64,000 bases of DNA from positions 1,000,071 through 1,064,070 of the forward strand of contig NW_006766890.1 of assembly GCF_000275845.1 (NCBI RefSeq), read 5' to 3'. Below, in pieces: positions 23,397-36,051 of this stretch. Both the position numbers and the translations under genes were made by a program. Position 1 is the first letter of the stretch. Each line of letters starts with the position of its first letter. Origin of the DNA: Dichomitus squalens LYAD-421 SS1. Its lineage: Eukaryota > Basidiomycota > Agaricomycetes > Polyporales > Polyporaceae. The notes beneath the pieces are model-generated. The model ran no database searches, was not told where the DNA came from, and saw only the letters and a program-made list of their open reading frames with translations.

Positions 23397-24880
23397 TCCT
23401 CTGCTATCTGTGATTGGGCTCTGCATTGGCTTGGATATAGCTTGTACATTGTGTGAGTGCCGGTGTTGCATTACTATTGCTTACATTTCTCCTAGACTCT
23501 AGACGGGCCACTGTAACGTCCCGATTATACCTACTCATTCGCATAAATTGTACGTTATGTTGCCTACGCCACAGATGCCAAGCCGTCCTTGAGGTATGCA
23601 CGTCAAATAGAGGTGCAAGGCTCTGATATACGCTTGTTCGACATGTGTCCGGCTTCGAAGAGGAGCGAAGGCGAATCAAGTACGTACAACATGTCCAATC
23701 TGCGATGTAGCCTTTGTACGCTGTGCATCAGATGGTGCCTGTTTGACTGATACAGAACGTGCGCTGCAGGATGAGTAGCTCCAGTGCCTCAACTACTATC
23801 TTGCTGGTCAGTGGAAGATTGGCTGCGGCATGGGATTTCCGGACGTTTAAACGAGGCACCGGCGCCAGATCGGCTTACGTCCCTTGTACTCTTCGGAACC
23901 TATTGGCGGTACTTCGCGCCTCGCTGGCGAGTCGACCTTGCGGCCGTCCATCCGACTCTCGCTATGTTTCTGCAGCATATAGGGCCGCAGGGTGATTTCC
24001 GCTTCGTGTAGGAATTCCTACCGGGCAATGGTGATATCCGGACGCTCGGTCATCTCGTTCTGGTGCAGTTCTCGCACTGGCTGGCCCGCTCCTAGGTTCG
24101 TCGATGGTCAATCTGACGTCCCGTATGACCGGCTTGGCTCTCCTTCGACTTCCGCTGGCCGGGGGAACGTACATGTACTCACATGGTGCCGTAATGGTAT
24201 GTGCTTTACTCCAACCGTCTCCAAGTCCGCCTCCCTTGCCAGCCTGCGATTCTCTCTTCCCGTCAGAAGCTCCGTGCAGCTCCCAGATTAGCTCACGCGG
24301 TGCCTCCTGTCCGAGTGTCCACTCTACCGCTCCCAGGCCTCTAGCCAGGTTCTCAGGCTCGGATGTTCTTGCCCCTGCTGCCATGCCAGTGCGACGGTAG
24401 CATGATGCGACGGCCGAATGTTCCGACTGCGCAAACTGTGGGGCTCTATCGCTCTCAGTGACATGGGTTGTCCGTGACCTAGCTTCATGCAAACCGCAAT
24501 GCCCCCGGGTGATCACGCTCCAGCTTTCAGAGCTCAGCTGCGTGTTGATGCGTTATGTTCATGGAAGGCTGAGAACGTGCTCATGGCAATCCTGTACCCA
24601 TTTCGTCTCTTATCGGAGATTGTGTATGCCCGTTTCCCCGGCTCCCGGCAGCCAGGTATCTGGAATTTCGGAAGAGGTTATTCCATTGGGATGAAGAAAG
24701 AAGTCGCGGTAGGATTGTCAGTTCCATCACGATTTCCCCCGGGTGCCGAGAGTATATCTTCGGATCCCCTACAGTCAAGGATGCGAAAACGATTTACCTT
24801 TGCGACTGCCAGTCCGGATTGTGGCACCTCCCATTTGCTACTCACCGCCGTCTCAGGGTCCTCTGCCGCAGCTGTCGGAC
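23397..24880. other. Spacer upstream of the desaturase, no confident gene
   Basis: Minus-strand 23962-24516 (184 codons) and a few + frames near 23.76-24.0 kb are open but show no domain, no splice-consistent partner and biased composition, so they are not called. The 3' part (24.56-24.88 kb) may hold an upstream exon of the desaturase, because the called start gives a short N-terminus. Confidence 0.4.
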
Positions 24881-26545
24881 ATGGCAAACATGGCGGATGT
24901 TTGCAATATACTGGGCAGGCTTCGCTGGTTCAATCTCGCGATCCTCACCATCACGCCTGCTGTCGGACTGTACGGTATCTATACGACACGGCTGAGGTGG
25001 GAGACCCTCTTGTGGTCTACGGCTTGTTATGTGCTTTCCATGCTTGGTATGTGCTTGATCCCTGTCCGCCTCCAGATGCCAAGGCTAACGATGTACAGGT
25101 ATCACTGCAGGTGAGAATACCGTCGATTTCTTCTATGGTACAGCTGAAAACGCATGCCGCCTTAGGCTACCATCGTTTATGGTCTCATCGGTCTTACAAT
25201 GCTTCGCGACCGCTGCAATACCTCCTTTGCCTGCTGGGGGCCAGTGCCGTTCAAGGCTCCATTTATTGGTGGGCGCGAGGACATCGATCGCACCACCGTT
25301 ATACCGACACACCGCTTGACCCGTATAATGCGAAGCGTGGTCTCTTTTACACTCACGTCGGTTGGATGTTAATCAAGCCCAGCGTGAAGCCCGGACCTTC
25401 AGACATCAGCGATCTCAAGAATAACGAGGTCGTGCAGTGGCAACATCGGTGGTATTTCGCTATCATACCGATTGTTGGCTACGCGCTCCCCACAATAGTA
25501 GCTGGTCTCGGATGGGGTGATTGGTGGGGAGGATGGTACTACGCCAGCATGTGGCGGATCACGTTCGCGCATCATGTAAGTATGCGAACGTTCGTCCCTC
25601 ACAAGAAGTCCCGAGATAGCTGAAATTGAGACTCACGTTGTTCTATTCCGTCTCCATGCAGTCTACGTTTTGCATCAACTCTATTGCGCATTATCTCGGG
25701 GAGAGCCCGTTCGATGACAAAAAGACGGCACGGGATCACTTCCTCTCAGGCAAGTCGGCAGGCACTTCGCCACCTTTGGTCTGTGCTGATCAATATGCTT
25801 CATTCTCCGCCCATATCGTTTCTCCCCTGCCACGTTCGTTGTCAATGAACCGTGCAGCGCTCCTCACGATGGGCGAAGGATACCATAACTTTCATCACCA
25901 ATTTCCGATGGACTATCGGAACGCTATCAGGTGGTACCAGTTCGACCCGACGAAGTGGTTCATCGCGACGTGCGGTGCGCTTGGCCTTGCGTCGAACTTG
26001 CGGGTCTTCCCCGAAAACGAGATTAGCAAGGGAGAGCTCGCGATGCAGCTCAAGAAGCTCAAGAAGGTCCAAGAAGAAATCCGATGGCCAATCCAGGTGG
26101 ACGACCTGCCGATCGTAAGCTGGGAGAAGTGTGAGTTCCTTCGCACTCAATCGACGTCTTATAAAGGGGAACAACTGATGCGTTGTACCTGTGCGGCGTG
26201 GGACGGGAAGTCAAAAAGGAGTCGGAAGAGCGCGTGCTCGTGATTGTATCAGGGTTCATCCATGACGTGAGCGAGTTCTTGGATGAGCACCCGGGCGGAC
26301 GGGGGCTGCTTCTGGGACAGCGAGGGAAGGATGCGACTGCTGCCTTCTTTGGCGGCGTCTACGAGCATGGGAATGCGGCTCATAACGTACGCACAGCTGA
26401 TCTTGCTTCAGACGACAAGAGCTGACCAGGTCGCCGATAGCTCCTCTCAATGATGCGCGTCGGTGTTCTTTTAGGTGGGGTGGAACATGTGAAAGCGATC
26501 GCACCCGGCGAAAGGTTGCGGATTGTCGAGCGACTTGACCAGTGA
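24881..26545 (+). CDS. OLE1: Acyl-CoA delta-9 desaturase (OLE1 type) with C-terminal cytochrome b5 domain
   Basis: It introduces the first double bond into palmitoyl- and stearoyl-CoA in the ER membrane. All three histidine boxes are present: HRLWSH, HRSHH (in RGHRSHHRYTDTPLDPYNAK) and HNFHH (in GEGYHNFHHQFPMDYRNA). Transmembrane segments precede them (LAILTITPAVGLYGIYTT). The C-terminus carries a cytochrome b5 fold with HPGG heme ligation (HDVSEFLDEHPGGRGLL). Introns include 25047-25098, 25111-25165, 25576-25661 and 25750-25857; the last needs a GC donor (GCAAGT). Exon 25099-25110 is only 12 nt. The splice near 26128-26215, between the desaturase and b5 parts, is unresolved. The start is the first in-frame ATG (MANMADVCN); family members usually have more residues before the first membrane segment, so a 5' exon may be missing. 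Confidence 0.88.
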
Positions 26546-26688
26546 CTGTATGATACTTGAGGATTGTTTTCCGCCGCGTTTGTTTCGATGATTAATCTCC
26601 AGGACCCTCGCTCGCCGCGATCTCCATGGAGGACTTTTTCCTCGATACCAGTTGTAGTGTTACGTCATCATCATTCACGAAGTCAATG

Positions 26689-27582
26689 TCAATGTACAGT
26701 CGCTCTCTGCGCAGATACGCCTCCTTCCGATTGCCAAGTTCCGGCGGCAGCGTCTGTTGACGAGTAGTAAAGTCGGCTAGCGACCTCACCTACGACCCAA
26801 TCGAGCCCTTCGACAAGGTTCTGCCCTGTCATCGCGCTACATGGCAGGATGCGCCACTGGTGCGACTGGATGGAAAGGAGATCGAGTGCCTACGATCGAT
26901 GAGCGACCAAGGAACGTACTACGTGCGGATAACTAGGACGTACATCTCGAATCTCGGCGCTGGACATGGACCCTTGAATGTCCTGCTTATTGGCGAAGAC
27001 GAGAAGCGACGCGCCGGCCAGACGCTAATGAGTCACGGTAAGCGGTGATCACGAAGGTTAGAGAGAGCAGTATACGTCTTCCAGGAGAAGACTGTGAAGC
27101 TCCTCCTTGCAGTCTTGCATCCTCATGCGGTCGCCGGAGTCGACAACCCAAACCAATGCATCCGTCTGCTCGAAGTAGTTCCGCCAGTAAGGTCGGAGTG
27201 TTCTCTGGCCGCCCACATCCCCTGTAACAGAGTAGCTGCAGTCAGGATGTAATATCTTTGACATGGGTGAGGAGGGCGCACATATATTCAAGGTATATCT
27301 GTAGCTATCGTCAGCGTCGTAGTAGTGCGGATTGCGTTCTCCGCTTACTTGCCGTGCACGAAGGTCTTGATGTTGAATCCGAGAGTGGGACTGACCCCCA
27401 TGATATCCTCTCCGTTGAGCTTCTTCAGGATAGTTGTTTTCCCGGCGTTATCCAAGCCACTGAGCGAAATCATGATTGTCAGCCCTTTACTAGTCCGGGA
27501 GATTGAGCGATGCATACAGAAACAGTATCCGCATTTCCTTCTCCTTTTGCCGGTTCTTGCGTATGATAGTTAGCAAGCCCAT
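26689..27582 (-). CDS. ARL2: ARL2-type small GTPase
   Basis: Starts [20 protein letters not shown], with Gly2 available for the N-terminus as in ARF/ARL proteins. The GTP-binding motifs are complete: P-loop GLDNAGKT, switch I threonine in SPTLGFN, WDVGGQ-type switch II ([20 protein letters not shown]), NKQD, and CSAM for the SA motif. ARL2 (yeast Cin4, pombe Alp41) acts with tubulin cofactors in alpha/beta-tubulin assembly. The protein runs on about 22 residues past the usual end (RLYYS), rich in Ala, Ser and Thr, before the stop at 26689. Introns fall after ILFL, after FVHGK and after SAEIRD. Only 143 bp separate it from the convergent desaturase stop. Confidence 0.92.
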
Positions 27583-27873
27583 GTCGACTGATAGTAAGGA
27601 CCTCTGAGCAGTAGCCTCGGAAGCCGTGGCCCGTAAGTATCAAGAACAGGTCGATCTAGATCGCGGCCGCCGGCGGCTACCACGAAATCCCTCATCATAT
27701 TGGGCGCTACGTCGTCTGTGCCTCATATTCTATACATAGAGTATTTCTAGGACCTCATAAAAGAACGATACCAATGGATATTTACGTGATTTCTGTCTTT
27801 CGACGTAGAGAAACACGACGTCATCTAAGGGTACTGCGTAGTTCGACTCTCATGCACAAGCAGCCGCCTATAT

Positions 27874-29313
<1,440 letters not shown>

Positions 29314-31321
29314 ATTGGACGGAGGCGTAAGATTCGAATGTCCTGTCGGTGGCGATTGTTGGGTTGCGGTGGCTCTGGTCAGTTTTGTCGGATTCCAGGC
29401 CATTACTTATACTGACGAGACGATTGCGCTGCGAACAAGGCTTTCGCTGTCCTCAACCTGCGACCGCAACAAGCTAGCCATTTGACATAGGCTACATGCT
29501 CATGCGAAAGTCAGCAGCCGGAAAGGTTGACAATCAAGAACGCGAGAGAAGCCATAGGTCGACGTGAGGCGTGCCTGATCATTGGTGAGATTGGTACGGG
29601 TACGGCTGCATCTATCCAAGTTGGGATACACAGTGAGTAATCCTTCTCCTGGGCGGCCGATGCACAGTTGCGCACGAACGGTATTCTGTACTTAGCACAT
29701 AACATCCCGCAGCCAACAGCTACTGCATTACAGAGCATCGGCTCTGCGGCTGCGCTTGCAGTGATCGACCGCGGTAGACATCAGCCGCCCAGCATTTTAG
29801 CGGTGGATGCTGTATAAGCACTGCACCCGGGAAGGTAGTGACCTGACCAAGGAAAGTGGGAATGAGTTGGTGGCTGATGAAAATGTGGTGGTCGCTCGCC
29901 AACACGGAATTGCTAAATCGGTTCACCATGTTGCGAGCGGTCACTTGCAGATGCACACCCAAGGTTTCATGAGCCTGCCCTATCATACCGGCGCTACGCC
30001 ATTGTCGCGGCAACTGATGCTGAAGGCGCTACGGAGCAGGTGCTGCCATGTCCTCATGCTTTCTCTGGTCTACATATCGTCGTCCGTACGATCTTCCAAC
30101 AATGCAGACATTGCTTTCTTGCTTGTCAGTCTGCCCACTGCTTCGGCCACAGGACATTAAACTGGGACTCGGTCTGCCCTCCAAGCTCAGCTCGATAGAC
30201 TCCTGGGAACACGGTGAGTCCCAATATTGTGCATTTGGCTGGGCCGGGACAGCCGACGATGGACTCGTCCTTTCCTGGCACTTACACCTGGTGAGTCGCG
30301 TATTATTCCATCAGCTTGAGTCCTTGAGGTCTTCTTCTCCATGATTACTGCCAAGTGAGAATGCATCTTTGCGACAAGTACTTGCTACTGTCTGGTTCCG
30401 CCACCTCGCTCCACTGTGCTACCATCGGTATCAGTAGGGGCGGCTAGTATTAGCTATGCGTACTGTCTCGTTTTGCACGAGAGGTTGCGCATTCTGTCGT
30501 AGACGCATGTCTCGACGTCCCGACGCTCGGTGTCTTCTGTGTGCTAGTGTATCTATGTGACCCCTATGTATATTGTGTCATGTAGCGTAACTCGAGCGAC
30601 CGACAATATATTTGGTTTGTTAAGTATCACAATCCGCAGGAGCCTTACCATAGCAGCGGCTCCTAGATGATAACCAAGTATGGCCGGGAGACATCACCAC
30701 TTTCCTTTTGTAGCTATGCGGTGAATCTCGAGAAAATCCGGTTGGCTCTGGACGTGACTTTGACTTGACTTCAGTGTAGAGGGCGAAACTCACTGGTGCT
30801 AGATGTCAAAAAGTGGTAACTATGTCTATTCTACGGGGTTGCATTCCACCGTTTGAGGGTAGTGATTCATATCTCACTTTTCACACACGCAGTCACACAA
30901 GCAGTGTGCATAGCTTACCTGCAGCGTATTAGATCGGATGCTCAGCTCGAATGTACTGCCGTCACAGTAAGAAAAGAATTTGTTGTTGTCGTTGCCGTTG
31001 CCGGACGAGCCGTTCACCATGCCCAGACTGATGTATTACCCCGAGAACTGCCACAATACCAAGGTCCATGGTGCCGAAGGTCGTAGGAGAGCTATGCATG
31101 GGCTGTACTTAATCCTCGGGTTCTAAAAGTGTCTGTGCGGTGGAGTCAAGCGATCTCAGCGCCGAAGATCCCTCGTGCGGCGGCTCCGGGCCTCCGCGGC
31201 ACGCTGGTCAGTCAGTCGGCCCCGCTCTCTTCTCTTCCCTCACCTCCCTCTCCAGGGCATCTACGACTGTTCTTGCGCGCAATCCTCAGCAAAAGTAACC
31301 TGGAAGCTACCTGATATCTAA
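29314..31321. other. 2-kb spacer between OYE and eIF5B genes, no gene recognised
   Basis: A divergent region. Frames on both strands at 29.7-30.3 kb are about 100 codons long but have no recognisable motif. The last 200 bp before eIF5B are CT-rich (TCTCTTCTCTTCCCTCACCTCCC), consistent with its promoter or leader. Confidence 0.45.
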
Positions 31322-34300
31322 ATGGCTCCAAAGAACAAGGGAAAGAAGGGAAAGAAGCCGGACGACGATGAGTTCTGGTGCGTAGCTGTCCATCGAGTCT
31401 TAATCAACTCTGGCTCACATCTGCTCTCATATCAAGGGAGAAGGCCGGCACCTCTATTGCGGGGAACAACATTGAGGCCCCTGCAGATGCAGGCGAGGCA
31501 TCAGATGACGATTTCAAGCCCAAGGGAAAGGGCAAGGCTAGCGGATTCTCCGCCTTTGCAGCCCTCGGATTGGAGGAGCCCCCAGTGGACGAGGATGGGG
31601 AGGAAGATTTCGGTGGATTGATGGTACGTTGCACTACTCGTTCATGCGCCGGATCACCTATTCAGACTTCGATTTACTTGAATAGTCGGTGCTCAAGGCG
31701 TCGAATAAGAAGGGCAAGAAGGACAAGAAGAAGGACAAAAAGGGTGCGAGCGACGTCAAGTTTGAGGATGGGCCCGCACCCGGGGACGGTTCGGACGGCG
31801 AAGCCGCGGCGGCCAAGGGTGACATCAGTGCACCAAAGGCACCTGTGCAGATGACTGCTGAGGAGCTCGCAGATGAGGAGTGGGGTCCTGTAAAGAAGGA
31901 CAAGAAGGGAAAGAAGGGTAAGAAGAAGGGGAAATCGACACAGGAAGACGAGGCAGATGAAGAAAAGCCTGGTACGTTATAGTCTTACGGCTGTTCATTG
32001 GGCGTGCGGTGGGGCTCATTGGCAACAATATGAAGCCGAGGCACCGGCCGCACTCGCGCCTGCGGAGGCCTCCCCATCGCCTGCACCTCCCGCGGAGAAG
32101 GATGAGGACGAGGAAAACGCAGGTGATGGCGCGCCAAAAATCTTGTCGAAAAAGGAGAAGGAGAAGTTGAAGAAGGAGCGAGAAAAGGTGCGCACACGTT
32201 ATCATCACACAGGCTCAGCAGCTAGCTCACAGATTGAGTCGACAGGCGAAGAAGAAGGCTCAGGCAGCAGCGAAGAAGGCAACGGAGGGTGGCGAAGAGG
32301 CAGCACCCGCGGCACCTTCAGAACCTGCCCCCGCTTCTGCAGCTGCGGCGGCTGAGGCCGAGGACGAGGAAGACGAGGGAGGTGCCGAAGGCGGTGCTGG
32401 TGGAGGCGATAAGAAGAAGAAAAAGAAGAAGAAAGCCAAGAAGGACGAGGAACCCGCGCCCGCGCCTGCGGCGGCGGCGGGGAAGAAAAAGGGAGCCGCG
32501 GGTATCAGCGCGTTGAAGGCGCTGATGGAAGAGAAGAAGCGTTTGGAGGAGGAAGCGCGACGGAGAGAAGAGGAGGAGAGGAGGCGGATCGAGGAGGAGG
32601 AAAGGAGAGCAGCGGAGGAGGAGAAGCGGAGGGAGGAAGAGAAGCAGAGGAAGAAGGAGAAAGAGAAGGTACGTTCCACTCGTTCACCTCAACTCACTGT
32701 CGGCCGGATCCTCATGCACGATTTGTAGGCCAAGCGCGAGATCGCGAAAAAGGAGGGCCGTCTTCTTACTAAGAAGCAGAAGGAGGAGCAGCGTGCGGCT
32801 GAATTGCGCAAGCAGGCCCTGCTCGCGTCGGGCGTTCAGATCGAAGGCTTACAGCAGGGCGGCGGGTCCGTAGACAAGCCCAAGCGCGTGGTCTACGACA
32901 ATCGCAAGAAAAAGAAGGGCCCGGCGAGCGCAGCTGGCAGTAGTGTACCCGGTACCCGCGATACTTCGCCTGTGCGCGAAGAGAAGCCGGCTACTCCCGA
33001 GCCCGTGCCTGCTCCTGCGACTCCCGCGACTCCCGAGCCTTCAGCGGAGGAGCCGCAGAAGGATGAGGATGTCAAGGATGACTGGGAGGCAAGTAGCGAT
33101 GACGAGCAGAAGAAGGCAGACAGCGTGAAGGACTCTTGGGATGCGAGCAGCGACGAGGAGGAAGAGGCACCCAAAGCCAAGCCTGCCTCTACACCTGCGT
33201 CCAAGGCCGCTGCAACAAACGGCTCCGCGACTCCCACAAAAGACAAGGCCGCCGCTCTTGCCAAAGAGGAGAAGGCGCAGAAACCGAAGGTTCCCGTACC
33301 ACCGACCAAGGCAGCTGGCGCTCCAAAGCCTGCCAACGGCGCCGCGTCAGCGAAGGGGGATTCTGATTCCGAGGAGTCCTCTGACGAAGACTCGGATGAG
33401 GATTCAGACGAGGACTCTGACGAAGACAGCTCGGACGAGAGCTCTGACGAGGGTGGTATGACCACCGCGCAGCGCCAGGCTGCACAACGGAAAGCGGAGG
33501 CTGCGGCGAGGAGGCAGAAGGCGCACGAGGAAGCTCTTGCCGCACGGAGCAAGGACAACCTCCGCAGTCCCATTTGCTGTATTCTTGGACATGTCGATAC
33601 CGGTAAGACGAAGCTTCTAGACAAGGTAAGCCCGTTGTTCTTGCGGAGTAATGTTTCCATAGGCGTTGACGAGACTGCTTCATAGATTCGTCAAACGAAC
33701 GTCCAAGAAGGCGAAGCTGGAGGTATTACGCAGCAGATTGGTGCGACGTATTTCCCGGTCGATGCCATCAAGACCAAGACGGCCGTCATGAACAGGGATG
33801 GTAGCCAGGAGTACAAGATCCCTGGTCTGCTCATCATCGATACTCCCGGACACGAATCGTTCACGAATCTACGGTCTCGTGGTTCCTCGTTGTGTAACAT
33901 TGCCATTCTTGTCGTTGATATCATGGTGAATATAGTTGCACGCCGTTCGTTGTGAGAAGCGCATGCTGACAAGTCATTCGACAGCACGGCCTCGAGCCCC
34001 AGACGTTAGAGTCCCTTCGTCTTTTGAGGGACCGCAAAACGCCGTTCATCGTCGCACTCAACAAGATCGATCGTATCTATGGCTGGCAGCCGATCCCCGA
34101 CAACGATTTCCGCACCTCGCTTGAAAAGCAGTCGCGCACAGTGCAGCGCCAATTCGAGGATATGTCGAAGAAGATCATCGTCGCATTTGCCGAGCAGGGT
34201 CTCAATGCCGTTCTCTACTACGAGAACAAGAACTTTGCTCGTAACGTCTCGATTGTCCCAACCTCTGCCGTGACTGGCGAGGGTGTGCCCGACATGATCA

Positions 34301-35816
34301 TGCTCCTCGTTAATCTGACGCAGCAGCGTATGAGCGATAGACTCATGTACCTGTCCGAGCTCGAGTGCACGGTGCTCGAAGTCAAGGTCATCGAAGGTCT
34401 GGGTACGACGATCGACGTCGTCCTGTCGAACGGTATCCTGCACGAGGGCGACAAGATTGTAGTCTGCGGTCTGAACGGTCCCATCGTAACTCAAATTCGT
34501 GCTCTGCTCACGCCACAGCCGTTACGAGAGCTTCGCATAAAGGTGGGATCTTGACTTCTATGTGCTATTGAGTTGTCTCTGACCACCATCAACACGTCTC
34601 TAGTCTCAATATGTCCATCACAAGGAGGTCAAGGCTGCTCTCGGTGTCAAGATCGTCGCTCCCGACCTAGAGAAGGCTATCGCCGGTTCACGTCTACTCG
34701 TCTGCGGCCCCGATGACGATGAAGAGGAGCTCATGGACGAGGTTATGTCCGACCTCACTACCCTGCTCAACTCCATCGACAAGTCTGGGCGCGGTGTCTG
34801 CGTGCAGGCGTCTACCCTCGGTTCGCTTGAGGCGCTCTTGGACTTCTTGAAGTCGAGCAAGATTCCTGTGTCAGGCATCAACATCGGGCCGGTGCACAAG
34901 AGAGATGTCATGCGTGCGGCGACGATGTTGGAGAAAGCAAAGGAGCTTGCATGCATCCTATGCTTCGACGTTACGGTCGACAGGGACGCGGAGCGGTTAG
35001 CCGAGGAAATGGGTATTCGTCTGTTCAAAGGTACGTTAGTCTCGCGAGCTGTCTTCGTGTCGAAATGTTGACGTGGTTCCCAGCCGATATCATCTACCAC
35101 TTGTTCGACGCGTTCACCGCATACAACAACGAGATTATGGAGGCGAAGAGGAAGGACGCCGCTCCTCAGGCTGTCTGGCCCTGCCGTCTCAAGACCATTG
35201 CCGTGTTCGCAAAGCGTGACCCCATCATTCTCGGCGTTGATATTCTTGACGGTACTCTTCGCGTTGGTACACCTATTTGCGTCGTCAAGGTCGACCCTGA
35301 GACGCAGAAGAAGGAGATCATTGACCTGGGCAAAATGTATGTGCTGTCCTCTCCCATCTCTAACGTCTGTATCTAATTTCGTTTGTAGCACGTCGCTTGA
35401 GATCAATCACAAGTCTTACGACGTGAGTGTCATAGGCATTTCGTCAGGCCGCAGCAAAACTGAACGGGTTTTGTTTACAGATTGTCAAGAAGTCCCAAGC
35501 CGGTGGTGGTGTCGCTGTAAAGATCGAGCACGCGGTGTACCAGTCCGCCAAGATGTTTGGGCGCCATTTCGATGAGAAGGATGAGCTGTATTCGCACATT
35601 ACACGACAGAGTATCGACGTTCTGAAGGTACGTCGCGTTGGTCCTATGAGATACAGCTCAGGAGCTGACTACGCTATGCCTAGTCTTCGTTCAAGACCGA
35701 CGTAACGAACGAGGAGTGGTTGCTCATCAAGGCACTCAAGCCTGTAAGTGTCCCTGGTCTCCTCCGACTACTGCGATCTCACTTCAACACTCCTCACAGC
35801 GTTTGAACATCCAGTA
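31322..35816 (+). CDS. FUN12: Translation initiation factor eIF5B
   Basis: A GTPase that joins the 60S subunit to the initiation complex, about 1,200 aa. The N-terminal half is disordered and charged: [21 protein letters not shown] runs, a long E/R/K helix ([20 protein letters not shown]) and an acidic D/S/E repeat. The G domain begins [20 protein letters not shown] (G1), with [12 protein letters not shown] (switch I), IDTPGHESF (G3), ALNKIDR (G4) and [10 protein letters not shown] (G5). Domain II ([20 protein letters not shown]), domain III ([20 protein letters not shown]) and domain IV ([32 protein letters not shown]) follow. The last exon encodes only RLNIQ before TAG. Short introns cut the CDS throughout. 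The pure + strand neighbour 235 bp downstream is an unrelated permease. Confidence 0.96.
33361..33450 (+). repeat. Acidic Asp/Ser/Glu codon repeat inside eIF5B
   Basis: A GAC/GAT-GAG/GAA-GAC-TCG type repeat encodes units of DEDS ([19 protein letters not shown]). It is a low-complexity acidic stretch just before the G domain, typical of eIF5B N-termini and of CK2 sites. Confidence 0.85.
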
Positions 35817-36051
35817 GATGTCGGACGACGTCTAACGGCCTAATGTTGCAAGAATTGTACTCGAGAATCGAGGTCTGTATCGATGGCAATTTGCGTGTGC
35901 TAGTGTGGGAAGGAGTTACGTAACGCGCTGTATTTATAAGCAATCGGTCTGGCTCTGTATCTTCTTCGCTTCGTCTCCGGAATCTCGAGCCTGCCTCCCG
36001 ATCTCAGACTCCCGTTCTGTTCTAAGCACACACCCCGAGGATCTTCTCAGA

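Noticed and set aside
23962..24516. 184-codon minus-strand open frame
   Set aside because: No recognisable motif and no partner exons; likely chance in GC-rich DNA.
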